Source: Rhodospirillales bacterium (GTDB lineage Bacteria; Pseudomonadota; Alphaproteobacteria; Rhodospirillales; Casp-alpha2). From it: a DNA stretch of 16,550 bases. The stretch is from contig JABJOR010000564.1 in NCBI GenBank assembly GCA_018664265.1, forward strand, positions 1 to 16,550, in the 5' to 3' direction. A program made the position numbers and the translations under genes. This document shows positions 7,302-14,192 of this stretch, one piece after another; positions within the stretch are counted from its first letter, which is position 1; every line of letters starts with the position of its first letter. The notes under the pieces are model-generated. The model did no database searches. It worked only from the letters and a program-made list of their open reading frames with translations, and had not been told where the DNA came from.

Positions 7302-8152
7302 TAGTTGCTCTCTATTTTGTGCCGTTTTAATAAGGCGCATACAGGATCATTACTTAGTATATTGCCGTGACGAGCGAGAAAATCAAGAATGGCGAGCGCA
7401 GAATCAAAGGCAAATTCGTCGCCTGCCCCTAAAACTTCCATGACTTTTTCAATCTCCCACAGATAAAACCCTTCAACTTCGCCATCGGTATTTTTCGGAA
7501 TAAAATCCCGTGGTAGTTCAAGTTCATAATTATAGTGTATATCATCTCGAATGCCTTCGGGGCGAAGTGTACAAAAACAAGTCGCGTCAACTTCAACCGC
7601 ACGACTTGCCAGACTTTCAGGAATAGCGGCTTCTTCCTGACATTCCTTGATCAGGTTAACACGCAACGAAATTCCCACAGGCTGACCACCGCCGACCACA
7701 ATGTCCAACTTCCCCGGATTGGTCTCCTTGGTTTGCGCGCGCCGTGCAATCCACATGGAGAGTTGCTCACCATCACGGACATATCCTAATAAATTAACGC
7801 CATAGGTGCGAATACCAAACAAAGTGGACGCGGCGCGTTCCATATCAAACAGGCTGGGCTCATCAAACGTCCGATTAACCGGATACAACTCGCCGCGCCA
7901 GCCTGGGATTTGCCCCTGCTCGCGCAAAGTCTCCAGAACACCCGCCACCGCCTGCGAGCGCGATCCATGATCATTCAAAAGGGGAGAAAGTGAAACGGCC
8001 ACTCGAGAGACATCAAAAACATCCGCAAAACCCGCTAGGCATTCAGCAAATTCAGGCTTCATCATACCAACGCGCAAGCCCTCCACCAAAAACGGAACAT
8101 AATCCGCCGGATCGCAAGGGTGCACATCGTGAATTCTGTCAGATAGGCTCAT
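7301..8152 (-). CDS. Nudix hydrolase with DUF4743 N-terminal domain (283 aa)
   Basis: The N-terminal half (about 15-130) resembles the DUF4743 region found in front of Nudix domains in thiamine pyrophosphokinase-related Tnr3-type and ADP-sugar diphosphatase-like proteins. The Nudix domain follows (about 117-270). Its box begins at G155 and carries the metal-binding core K169-E-C-Q-E-E174, but the upstream glutamate of the consensus is isoleucine (I161), the Arg is K169, and the late glycine is alanine. The EExEE-type ligands E170, E173 and E174 remain, so activity on a nucleoside diphosphate derivative is likely. There is no good ribosome site directly before the ATG; AGGAAG lies about 15 bases upstream. 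The gene begins just 25 bases beyond the gcrA terminator and overlaps pip by one base of a TAATG. Confidence 0.85.
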   Translation of the reverse strand: MSLSDRIHDVHPCDPADYVPFLVEGLRVGMMKPEFAECLAGFADVFDVSRVAVSLSPLLNDHGSRSQAVAGVLETLREQGQIPGWRGELYPVNRTFDEPSLFDMERAASTLFGIRTYGVNLLGYVRDGEQLSMWIARRAQTKETNPGKLDIVVGGGQPVGISLRVNLIKECQEEAAIPESLASRAVEVDATCFCTLRPEGIRDDIHYNYELELPRDFIPKNTDGEVEGFYLWEIEKVMEVLGAGDEFAFDSALAILDFLARHGNILSNDPVCALLKRHKIESN

Positions 8153-8177
8153 AGTGGAAATTTCACTTCCTGCTCAT

Positions 8178-8219
8178 AAAAAAACGGCACGTTTGGTTTA
8201 TACCAAATCGTGCCGTTTT
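8178..8219 (-). terminator. Rho-independent terminator of gcrA
   Basis: The arms 8181-8196 and 8203-8219 pair over 16 bp (AAAACGGCACG plus TTTGG with their complements, one bulged T at 8208) around a TTTATA loop. On the minus strand the stem is followed by seven T (A-run 8178-8184). It lies 27 bases after the gcrA stop codon and directly before the Nudix start. Confidence 0.92.
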
Positions 8220-8246
8220 CTTAAATAGACTTTTGATCAGCAGCTT

Positions 8247-8630
8247 TTATGCAACGGCAACCTTGCGACCATCACGGGTGATGCGCACGTACGCACGTTT
8301 GCAGTGATCCAGGCAATATGGCTTGTCCGGAACGGCGTCCTTGCCGCAGAAGCTGAACTCCTCGGTGCCGGGCTCGCCTTCTGGCCAGCAGCACATATCC
8401 CCTGACAGTTTATCAAGTTTGATAACCTGGCCTGTTGGTTTAACCGCTTTTTCAGCCGATTTACGAATTGGAGACTGGCGCTTGGGCAAGCCCAAACGAT
8501 GGACCTTGCCAACCACAGCATTCTTGGTAATCCCGAGACGGGTTCCGATGACACTGGTGGTCAATCCTTCTTCCCACAATGCAATCAATGCTGCGATGCG
8601 TTCCGCGTTCCATTCAAAGCCTGTCGACAT
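8247..8630 (-). CDS. gcrA: GcrA cell-cycle regulator
   Basis: GcrA is an alphaproteobacterial transcription regulator that binds sigma70 RNA polymerase and recognises promoters with CcrM-methylated GANTC sites. The 127 residues begin with the characteristic helical DNA-binding part: W7, LWEEGLTTSVIGTRLG at 18-33, then the NAVVGKVHRLGL block at 37-48. A basic linker follows, then the C-terminal cysteine/tryptophan segment CCWPEGEPGTEEFSFCG with YCLDHC, which serves RNA polymerase interaction in the family. Length is somewhat short compared with Caulobacter GcrA (about 170), as in many relatives. A GGGA ribosome site lies about 10 bases upstream. I saw no GANTC site in its upstream region. The gene has its own terminator and appears monocistronic. 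Confidence 0.93.
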   Translation of the reverse strand: MSTGFEWNAERIAALIALWEEGLTTSVIGTRLGITKNAVVGKVHRLGLPKRQSPIRKSAEKAVKPTGQVIKLDKLSGDMCCWPEGEPGTEEFSFCGKDAVPDKPYCLDHCKRAYVRITRDGRKVAVA

Positions 8631-8892
8631 GTATTTGTTTCCCTTATAGCGAACTGTTAATGCGGACCAGAAACAGCAAAAAGATGCTCCGATCTGACGC
8701 TTGTTAGCTCTTGTTATTAATTTTTACTAATCCACAAGATGTAGTAGCTTATACCGGGTATTGCGGTTTTCGGCAACAGGGCTAGCTATATTTTGTTGTG
8801 GATAAAGGGAAATCGCGGCAGAAATCTGCACTTTTTTACATAAAATCTCTTCGCACCTGCAAAAAAATCGTTTTGCATCTGCGCTGAGCGGT

Positions 8893-8898
8893 TATACT
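8893..8898 (+). promoter_or_regulatory. Possible -10 element of the mutase gene
   Basis: TATACT at 8893-8898 is a good -10 match 34 bases before the mutase start codon. The best upstream candidate, TTGCAT at 8873-8878, is only 14 bases away, so a proper -35 is not evident. The rest of the 300-base gcrA/mutase gap (8631-8931) shows no gene and no other element I can support. Confidence 0.35.
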
Positions 8899-8931
8899 CC
8901 CAGCCACTGAATGGAAATCTGGAGAGACCGA

Positions 8932-11079
8932 ATGAGCGATACGACCAAGCCCGATCTGCCCACTATAAACGACTGGGAAGCCGCCGCTACGAAAGACTAT
9001 AAAGGGACACCCCCGAGCGAGCGCACATGGATGACGCCCGAGGGCATAGAAGTCAAGCCGCTTTATACTGCCGCCGATCTTGAAGATCTGGAGGGTACCG
9101 ATACCTTGCCGGGCTTGGCGCCATACACCCGTGGCCCACGCGCCACCATGTATACCGGACGCCCCTGGACCATTCGCCAATACGCCGGATTTTCCACCGC
9201 AGAAGATTCCAACAAATTCTACCGTGACAATCTGGCTGCCGGACAAAAGGGCCTGTCAGTGGCATTCGATCTGGCTACGCACCGTGGGTATGATTCCGAT
9301 CACCCCCGTGTGGTTGGAGATGTGGGCAAGGCCGGGGTTGCCATCGACAGCATTGAAGACATGAAAATCCTGTTCGATGGAATTCCGCTTGATGAGATGA
9401 GCGTCTCCATGACCATGAACGGCTCCGTCCTGCCCGTTCTTGCGGGCTTTATCGTTGCTGCCGAAGAACAGGGCGTGGCACCAGAAAAACTGACTGGAAC
9501 CATTCAGAACGATATTTTGAAAGAGTTCATGGTTCGTAACACATTCATCTTTCCGCCTGAACCCAGCATGCGCATTGTCGCCGATATTATTGAATACACA
9601 GCAGAGAAAATGCCGCGTTATAATTCCATTTCCATTTCCGGCTATCACATGCAGGAAGCCGGGGCGACCGCTGTACAGGAATTGGCGTTTACACTGGCCG
9701 ATGGTGTTGAGTATGTTCGCGCGGCCCTGTCCAAAGGTCTCGACGTGGATGCCTTTGCTCCGCGCCTGTCTTTCTTCTGGGCGATCGGCATGAACTTCTT
9801 CATGGAAATCGCCAAGATGCGTGCAGCCCGTATGCTGTGGAGCGAGCTAATGGAACAGTTCGATCCGAAAGATCCACGTTCCAGCATGCTTCGCACCCAC
9901 AGCCAGACCTCCGGTGTGTCGCTGACCGAAAAAGACCCTTACAACAACGTCATCCGCACAACGATTGAGGCTATGGCCTCTGTGCTTGGTGGAACGCAAT
10001 CTCTGCACACCAACTCACTGGATGAAGCCGTTGCCCTGCCGACACCATTTTCGGCGCGCATTGCTCGTAACACCCAACTGATCCTGTCAGAAGAAACCGG
10101 CATCACCAATGTGGTCGACCCGCTTGGCGGCAGCTACTACGTGGAAAGCCTGACAGCCTCCATCGCCGATGCTGCACGCAAACTGATATCCGAGGTGGAA
10201 GACCTGGGCGGCATGACCAAGGCTGTTGAATCCGGTATGCCGAAACGTGCTATCGAGGAATCAGCCACACGACGTCAGGCCCGTATTGATCGTGGCGAGG
10301 AAGTCGTGGTTGGTGTCAACAAATACCCCCTCGACAAGGAAGCCGAGTTGGACATTCTCGACATCGATAACTCAGCCGTTCGTGAAAGCCAAATCGCCCG
10401 CCTTAAAAACATCCGGGCAACGCGCGACGAAGCCGCCTGCCAAGCTGCCCTCGATGCGTTGACCAATGCAGCTGAGTCCGGTGAAGGCAACATGCTGGAC
10501 CTTGCCGTCAACGCCACGCGCCTTCGCGCCACGGGCGGCGAGATCACAGACGCCCTTGAAAAAATTTATGGTCGTCACAAGCCGATCACGACCGCCATAT
10601 CCGGTGTTTATTCTGCGGCCTATGAAGGGGACGATGATTTCCTCGCCATTCGCGATGATGTCGCAACCTTCGCCAAAACTGAAGGTCGTCGCCCGCGTAT
10701 GCTGGTTGCCAAGATGGGTCAGGACGGCCATGACCGTGGTGCCAAAATTATTGCAACAGCCTTTGCCGATATCGGATTTGATGTAGACATCGGCGCCCTG
10801 TTTGCAACCCCGGATGAAACCGCCCGTGAAGCCATTGAAAATGATGTGCACATCATCGGCATTTCATCACAGGCCGCCGGGCACAAAACACTGGTCCCGC
10901 AATTGATCGAAGAGCTGAAGGCGCAAAACGCTGAAGACATCCTGGTTATCGTTGGCGGTGTCATCCCGGCCCAGGATTATGACTTCCTGAAATCAAAAGG
11001 CGTCTCCGCAATCTTTGGTCCCGGCACTCACATCCCGAGCGCCGCCAGAGAAATCATGGGCGTCATTCGCGGGGAATAG
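8932..11079 (+). CDS. scpA: Methylmalonyl-CoA mutase, adenosylcobalamin-dependent large subunit
   Basis: The enzyme interconverts (R)-methylmalonyl-CoA and succinyl-CoA, the last step of propionyl-CoA assimilation. The TIM barrel carries the substrate motif TMYTGRPW (72-79, with the catalytic-type Y74). The barrel core [11 protein letters not shown] and the [12 protein letters not shown] block follow. The C-terminal cobalamin domain has the base-off signature DGHDRG at 598-603, with H600 as the lower cobalt ligand, and the GGVIP motif. At 715 residues it matches single-chain catalytic subunits. I prefer the ATG at 8932 over the in-frame ATG at 8911 because GGAGAG sits about 6 bases before it. 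The pattern fits methylmalonyl- rather than ethylmalonyl-CoA mutase, but that distinction is a judgement. No small subunit, epimerase or meaB chaperone is adjacent. The symbols mcmA, mutB and bhbA are used elsewhere. Confidence 0.95.
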   Translation: MSDTTKPDLPTINDWEAAATKDYKGTPPSERTWMTPEGIEVKPLYTAADLEDLEGTDTLPGLAPYTRGPRATMYTGRPWTIRQYAGFSTAEDSNKFYRDNLAAGQKGLSVAFDLATHRGYDSDHPRVVGDVGKAGVAIDSIEDMKILFDGIPLDEMSVSMTMNGSVLPVLAGFIVAAEEQGVAPEKLTGTIQNDILKEFMVRNTFIFPPEPSMRIVADIIEYTAEKMPRYNSISISGYHMQEAGATAVQELAFTLADGVEYVRAALSKGLDVDAFAPRLSFFWAIGMNFFMEIAKMRAARMLWSELMEQFDPKDPRSSMLRTHSQTSGVSLTEKDPYNNVIRTTIEAMASVLGGTQSLHTNSLDEAVALPTPFSARIARNTQLILSEETGITNVVDPLGGSYYVESLTASIADAARKLISEVEDLGGMTKAVESGMPKRAIEESATRRQARIDRGEEVVVGVNKYPLDKEAELDILDIDNSAVRESQIARLKNIRATRDEAACQAALDALTNAAESGEGNMLDLAVNATRLRATGGEITDALEKIYGRHKPITTAISGVYSAAYEGDDDFLAIRDDVATFAKTEGRRPRMLVAKMGQDGHDRGAKIIATAFADIGFDVDIGALFATPDETAREAIENDVHIIGISSQAAGHKTLVPQLIEELKAQNAEDILVIVGGVIPAQDYDFLKSKGVSAIFGPGTHIPSAAREIMGVIRGE

Positions 11080-11094
11080 TAAGAAGAATAAACC

Positions 11095-11262
11095 TCACAA
11101 ACCGCACGCAATAAAAAAGCCGTCTCGATTTATAACATCGGGGCGGCTTTTGTGTTTGTCGTGACGGCGGTACGCTTTGGCAGAGGGGATGCGCTTGGTG
11201 GTGAGCCTTCGCACAATTGTCGCTGCCGGGTTCCGCCGCTTTATTTCTGCGCGGCGTTTCAT
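11095..11262 (-). CDS. arfA: Small basic protein, probable ArfA-family alternative ribosome-rescue factor (55 aa)
   Basis: This short reading frame has a near-ideal ribosome site, AAGGAG with 8 bases to the ATG at 11262, and its own promoter. The product starts MKRRAEIKRRNPAA and continues with the strongly basic segment K29-A-Y-R-R-H-D-K-H-K. That follows the ArfA pattern of an RNP-A block and a later K-x-Y-x-R-K tract that occupies the mRNA channel. It then ends in a hydrophobic tail (GFFIACGL). ArfA recruits RF2 to ribosomes stalled on messages lacking a stop codon. A full terminator hairpin lies inside codons 37-50, so most transcripts should end before the stop codon. That is the known arfA arrangement, in which tmRNA degrades the product and rescue fails over to ArfA when tmRNA is lacking. 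Similarity is from memory of the family and the sequence is divergent. Confidence 0.7.
   Translation of the reverse strand: MKRRAEIKRRNPAATIVRRLTTKRIPSAKAYRRHDKHKSRPDVINRDGFFIACGL
11113..11151. terminator. Bidirectional terminator: mutase gene (+) and inside arfA-like frame (-)
   Basis: The arms 11115-11128 and 11138-11151 pair over 14 positions, two of them G-U in RNA, around a 9-base loop. On the minus strand the stem runs into six T (A-run 11113-11118), a strong intrinsic terminator. On the plus strand it ends in TTTT followed by GTGTTTG, which is weaker. It lies 33 bases after the mutase stop and within the arfA-like codons. Confidence 0.88.
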
Positions 11263-11295
11263 GGGTCTTTCTCCTTATAGATATGGAACGCGCTT

Positions 11296-11324
11296 TATAT
11301 AGGCCGAAGCCGTTTAAAAATCAA
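11296..11324 (-). promoter_or_regulatory. Predicted sigma70 promoter of the arfA-like gene
   Basis: Read on the minus strand, TTGATT (11324-11319) and TATATA (11301-11296) are separated by exactly 17 bases. A start near 11289 would give a leader of about 27 bases carrying AAGGAG. The -35 box overlaps the stop codon of the upstream dehydrogenase gene. Confidence 0.6.
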
Positions 11325-12262
11325 TCTTCGTCGGCATACTTCAAATTTTGCTTCACGTCCAAAACACCTTTTAGCCCGGCGTCGCGCCAAGCCGCGATTT
11401 CATCAACCGAGCGCCCGTCGGTGGACTGCATGACTTCATCAATTACATGGGCAACGAATTCATCCGTCATATCCGGCGTGCCGTGATCCTTCCAGCGGTG
11501 GACCTGGCTTGGCCCCAGATGTTTCAGGTAATGTGCAATACCGCCCGGTCCACCGGATAAATGGTAGCTCATGAACGGCCCCATCAAGGCCCAGCGCACA
11601 CCGGGTCCATTGGCAATACAGGCGTCAATATCTTCGGCGGTGGCGACGCCCTGTTCCAAAATATAAAGTGCCTCGCGAAACAACGCCGAGGTCAGGCGGT
11701 TGGTAATGTGCCCGGTCATTTCTTTTTTCATAACCACAGGATGCTTACCAGCCCCCCGGAACAAGCGAGCCGCATGATCAACATGATGCTGGTCAATGCC
11801 AAACATCTCGACCAATGGCAACATATGCGGTGGATTAAACGGATGGGAGATCACGACGCGTTCCTTATGCTCGCAGTCGCGGGATATATCGCTGAGCAAT
11901 AAAGATGAGGTAGACGAAGCAATAATAACATGGGGTCCAGCCACCCGGTCAATATGGGCGAGCAGATCAACTTTGGTCTCTAACCGCTCTGGTGCATTTT
12001 CAATAATCATGTCGCAGCCCATTTCCATGGTCGCGATATCGGGATGCACGGTCAGGGTGCCACGCTCGCCCTCAGGCCAACACCCAGGAACGTCATCAAT
12101 GCTGCGCGCAACGAAGGCCTGTATGTACTCGCCATCTTCATCCAATGGGTCCCACGAGCGTACAGCAAATCCATGCGCCAAAAAACACGTCGCCCAACTA
12201 GCCCCGATCACCCCGGCTCCGGCGATGCCGATGGTTGCTGTTTCTGCGATATCACTTCCCAT
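11321..12262 (-). CDS. 3-hydroxyacyl-CoA dehydrogenase family protein, L-carnitine dehydrogenase-like
   Basis: The N-terminal Rossmann domain has GAGVIG at residues 15-20 and a cofactor-selecting acidic D38. ENAPE is at 88-92 and the catalytic histidine is H140 in SHPFNPP. The C-terminal helical domain contains GHITNRLTSALFREAL and the GPGVRWALMGPF...GGPGG block. At 313 residues it matches the single-function group that includes L-carnitine 3-dehydrogenase and L-gulonate 3-dehydrogenase (lambda-crystallin), rather than the large fatty-acid oxidation proteins. The GPGxRWALMGPF pattern with the downstream Gly-rich turn favours the carnitine-like side. NAD is the expected cofactor. AGGAAG lies about 6 bases before the ATG. 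It is followed by the arfA-like gene and converges on the mutase. A generic 3-hydroxybutyryl-CoA dehydrogenase remains possible. Confidence 0.82.
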   Translation of the reverse strand: MGSDIAETATIGIAGAGVIGASWATCFLAHGFAVRSWDPLDEDGEYIQAFVARSIDDVPGCWPEGERGTLTVHPDIATMEMGCDMIIENAPERLETKVDLLAHIDRVAGPHVIIASSTSSLLLSDISRDCEHKERVVISHPFNPPHMLPLVEMFGIDQHHVDHAARLFRGAGKHPVVMKKEMTGHITNRLTSALFREALYILEQGVATAEDIDACIANGPGVRWALMGPFMSYHLSGGPGGIAHYLKHLGPSQVHRWKDHGTPDMTDEFVAHVIDEVMQSTDGRSVDEIAAWRDAGLKGVLDVKQNLKYADED

Positions 12263-12297
12263 ACTTGCTTCCTTTCGTTTACACCGGACAGAACAAA

Positions 12298-12678
12298 TTA
12301 ACTCGATTCCGGGTATAGCGCGTTCATGACAACTTTAATCTCAAAAGCGAATGAAATCACCACAATCAGAATGGAAAAAATATAGAACCCGCGAAACGCA
12401 AGTTTCCGACGTTGATTAGAAATTTTACCAACGAGCTTTTCACCATGTGATAATTTTTCTTCATTGCGCTTCTGTAATTGGTACAAATGAACCGTATTAT
12501 GAACGGCCTGATCATGAACAAGTCCATGCTTCTCATAAAGCTGCAACCTGTTTGCAATAAGCAAGGCAATTAATGAAATTCCCAGCACAGCAAAACTACC
12601 AAAATAGAGAAACCCAAAACCGGCAATAATTGATAATATTACGGATGCCAGAACGGCTGTAAAAAATTCACTTGGCAT
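12298..12678 (-). CDS. Small membrane protein of unknown function (126 aa)
   Basis: I do not recognise this protein. It shows three hydrophobic segments at about residues 6-23, 26-43 and 95-116. The hydrophilic central loop (44-94) contains several His, Lys and Glu residues and is probably helical. The ribosome site is weak (GGGA about 11 bases before ATG). The stop lies 35 bases ahead of the carnitine dehydrogenase-like gene, whose own ribosome site falls in the gap. Base composition is lower in GC than the mutase or dehydrogenase, as in the next two genes, so this may be part of an acquired stretch. No motif suggests an enzyme. Confidence 0.65.
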   Translation of the reverse strand: MPSEFFTAVLASVILSIIAGFGFLYFGSFAVLGISLIALLIANRLQLYEKHGLVHDQAVHNTVHLYQLQKRNEEKLSHGEKLVGKISNQRRKLAFRGFYIFSILIVVISFAFEIKVVMNALYPESS

Positions 12679-12728
12679 TGAGTTTATGATCCCGCTTCAC
12701 ATAAAAAATGGCTATCTGGCAACCCTAG

Positions 12729-12754
12729 AACAACGTATGGTAGCTGGAAAGAAA
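12729..12754 (+). repeat. 26-bp direct repeat, copy 1 (flanks CPBP gene)
   Basis: This segment, starting AACAACGTATGGT, matches 13520-13545 at 23 of 26 positions in the same orientation. The two copies bracket the CPBP-family gene. Confidence 0.6.
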
Positions 12755-12801
12755 TTCCTGCCCGACTTCGGCGATGAGAATGGTTTCAAGTGCTGTAAAA
12801 T

Positions 12802-13509
12802 TTATATGGAGTAATAACTCATAATGGATGCGTTGATATAAAAGTGCGTAAGAATTGCTGGCCACAGAGATCGGCTGTATATGGTTTGGACAGCATAAAC
12901 AGATCCACCCAATGCTGTTTCCAATATTCTTTCAAACCCACTCCAGTAGTGCCAAAGACCAAAGAGTGCTGATGTACAGATAATCGCGCTGATTACTCCG
13001 TACGGGAGTCTTAATGCCACTTGATACAATATACATCGAAAAGATATTTCCTGTATGAACACAATCAGGAATGTCCCAAGAGTCATTTCCAGCCAATAAT
13101 ATGGGAACTCCGATAAAGGCATTGCATATTGATCATATGCCGTTGGCCCAACAGATATGGGTGGATAGAACACATCAATAAAATCTTGCACGCCCGCGAT
13201 TCCATAGTACCCAATAACACTCCATACCGCTACTTTACCTCCCACAAACGCAACGGTTTTCAAAGAAGAGCACTTAAGAGACAAAGATTGCAAAATCCAT
13301 TTTCTGTATTGCGGAACGGCAAAGCTATAGGTCAATATGGCAAGAGAACACAAATACAGCACGGGGTGTTTGATAAGATTGAATTGATACCCTGGTGCCC
13401 CAGGAAGAAAATAGGCATAAATCGGTGATGCAAGGACAATGATATATCCAGCGAACACAACCCGATCTTGCCAAACATTATTTTTATGATCAATCACAGC
13501 TTCCATCAT
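12802..13509 (-). CDS. CPBP-family intramembrane metalloprotease-like protein (235 aa)
   Basis: This polytopic membrane protein has about six hydrophobic stretches. In its C-terminal half are the three CPBP (Abi/CAAX protease-like) motifs. Motif 1 appears as Q153-E154-I-S-F-R158, where the family usually has two adjacent glutamates. Motif 2 is F183...H187 (FGLWH). Motif 3 is H222...N226 (THFYIN). Family members act as prenyl-protein proteases, bacteriocin self-immunity proteins or phage-related factors. The Q for E change may lower or abolish proteolysis. There is no recognisable ribosome site before either of the two ATGs (13509, 13506). The gene is lower in GC than the chromosomal genes to its left, stands next to the prophage lysis genes and is flanked by direct repeats, which suggests it was acquired. 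Confidence 0.8.
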   Translation of the reverse strand: MMEAVIDHKNNVWQDRVVFAGYIIVLASPIYAYFLPGAPGYQFNLIKHPVLYLCSLAILTYSFAVPQYRKWILQSLSLKCSSLKTVAFVGGKVAVWSVIGYYGIAGVQDFIDVFYPPISVGPTAYDQYAMPLSEFPYYWLEMTLGTFLIVFIQEISFRCILYQVALRLPYGVISAIICTSALFGLWHYWSGFERILETALGGSVYAVQTIYSRSLWPAILTHFYINASIMSYYSI

Positions 13510-13519
13510 ATGACATTAC

Positions 13520-13545
13520 AACAACGTATGGTTGCTTGAAAGACA
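13520..13545 (+). repeat. 26-bp direct repeat, copy 2 (flanks CPBP gene)
   Basis: This is the partner of the copy at 12729-12754. It begins 10 bases upstream of the CPBP start codon and overlaps the hairpin at 13525-13557. Confidence 0.6.
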
Positions 13546-13557
13546 AACAACCATACG
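13525..13557 (-). terminator. Hairpin after the prophage lysis genes, possible terminator
   Basis: CGTATGGTTG (13525-13534) and CAACCATACG (13548-13557) are perfect 10-bp inverted arms with a 13-base loop. The hairpin starts 21 bases past the stop of the peptidoglycan-binding protein gene. On the minus strand it is followed by TTGTTGT, an imperfect T-tract. It may end the lysis operon, or be a recombination or regulatory site, since one arm is repeated at 12729. Confidence 0.45.
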
Positions 13558-13577
13558 CATATACAGGATATTTTGTT

Positions 13578-14171
13578 TTACAGGGCCTTAATAAAATTCC
13601 AGTACAAATCATTCCAAAGCCCATTTATGATTTGTTCTCGTGAGTGGCCGGTTTCTTTCTCAATATTATCAATATCCTCATATGTTACACCATCAGGCAA
13701 ATCATGCCGTGGCCTTGCCCCTTTGACAAAAGGTGCTTCTGGCTCAGTAGGTTGATTAACCCTAGGCACATCTGGCGAAGTAGGTGTATCTACAATTGGG
13801 TCCGTTGGACTTGTTGGATCGTTTGGCGGTGTCGGTCCTTCAATAGAATTGCTATTTTGGGCGACCAGTATCCGCATGGTTTCGCCACGAGGATTTATGA
13901 GGCCGTCTTTCTTCAAGCCGTTGGCTTTTTGAAATCTTTGCACAGACTGTTTTAAGCGTTCACCGTAATAGCCCGTCGGACCATCCGTTTTATCAAGGTC
14001 CAGGTACCCCGCCTTGCCCAACAAGGTTTCCACCTTTGCAACATCTCGACGGTTATTGCTTGATGTGTTTCCTACGGGATTGGTGATCTGGAGCAAGTTT
14101 TTCAATCCATGAATTTCTTTATCCGTATTTTTTGATCGATTATATAAACGACCGGGGAAAGTAAGTGTCAT
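13578..14171 (-). CDS. Peptidoglycan-binding-domain protein with Pro/Thr-rich linker (197 aa)
   Basis: A PG_binding_1-like domain covers about residues 35-105. It has the pattern RRDVAKVETLLGKAGYLDLD, then DGPTGYYGE, then VQRFQKANGLKKDGL and a family-typical NPRGETMRIL end. A Pro/Thr/Asp-rich repetitive linker follows (about 112-148). A charged C-terminal region (149-197) is unfamiliar to me. No signal peptide or membrane segment is apparent, so export would depend on the phage holin or on release at lysis. The ribosome site GGAG lies about 7 bases before the ATG. It is the last gene of the phage-like set, 21 bases after the holin. Alphaproteobacterial proteins often carry this domain in cell-wall-associated roles; the exact function is unknown. 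Confidence 0.75.
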   Translation of the reverse strand: MTLTFPGRLYNRSKNTDKEIHGLKNLLQITNPVGNTSSNNRRDVAKVETLLGKAGYLDLDKTDGPTGYYGERLKQSVQRFQKANGLKKDGLINPRGETMRILVAQNSNSIEGPTPPNDPTSPTDPIVDTPTSPDVPRVNQPTEPEAPFVKGARPRHDLPDGVTYEDIDNIEKETGHSREQIINGLWNDLYWNFIKAL

Positions 14172-14192
14172 TGTCTTCTCCTTTGTTTAAAA

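Noticed and set aside
7302..7340. Longer start for proline iminopeptidase at 7340
   Set aside because: It would overlap the Nudix gene by 40 bases and adds 13 non-family residues; the TAATG-coupled ATG at 7301 has its own ribosome site.
8911..8931. Upstream in-frame ATG of the mutase gene
   Set aside because: The GGAGAG ribosome site lies between this ATG and the one at 8932, so the later start fits better.
8631..8931. GANTC methylation sites that might link gcrA and the mutase to CcrM control
   Set aside because: I scanned this intergenic region and found no GANTC word.
8370..12090. Shared CWPEGExGT words in GcrA and in the carnitine dehydrogenase-like protein
   Set aside because: The surrounding sequences and folds are unrelated; a coincidence of short words.
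12686..12814. A 42-codon plus-strand frame through copy 1 of the direct repeat, running into the end of the CPBP gene
   Set aside because: No convincing ribosome site, no recognised motif, and it overlaps the opposite-strand gene end. It could be a decayed gene fragment but cannot be supported.
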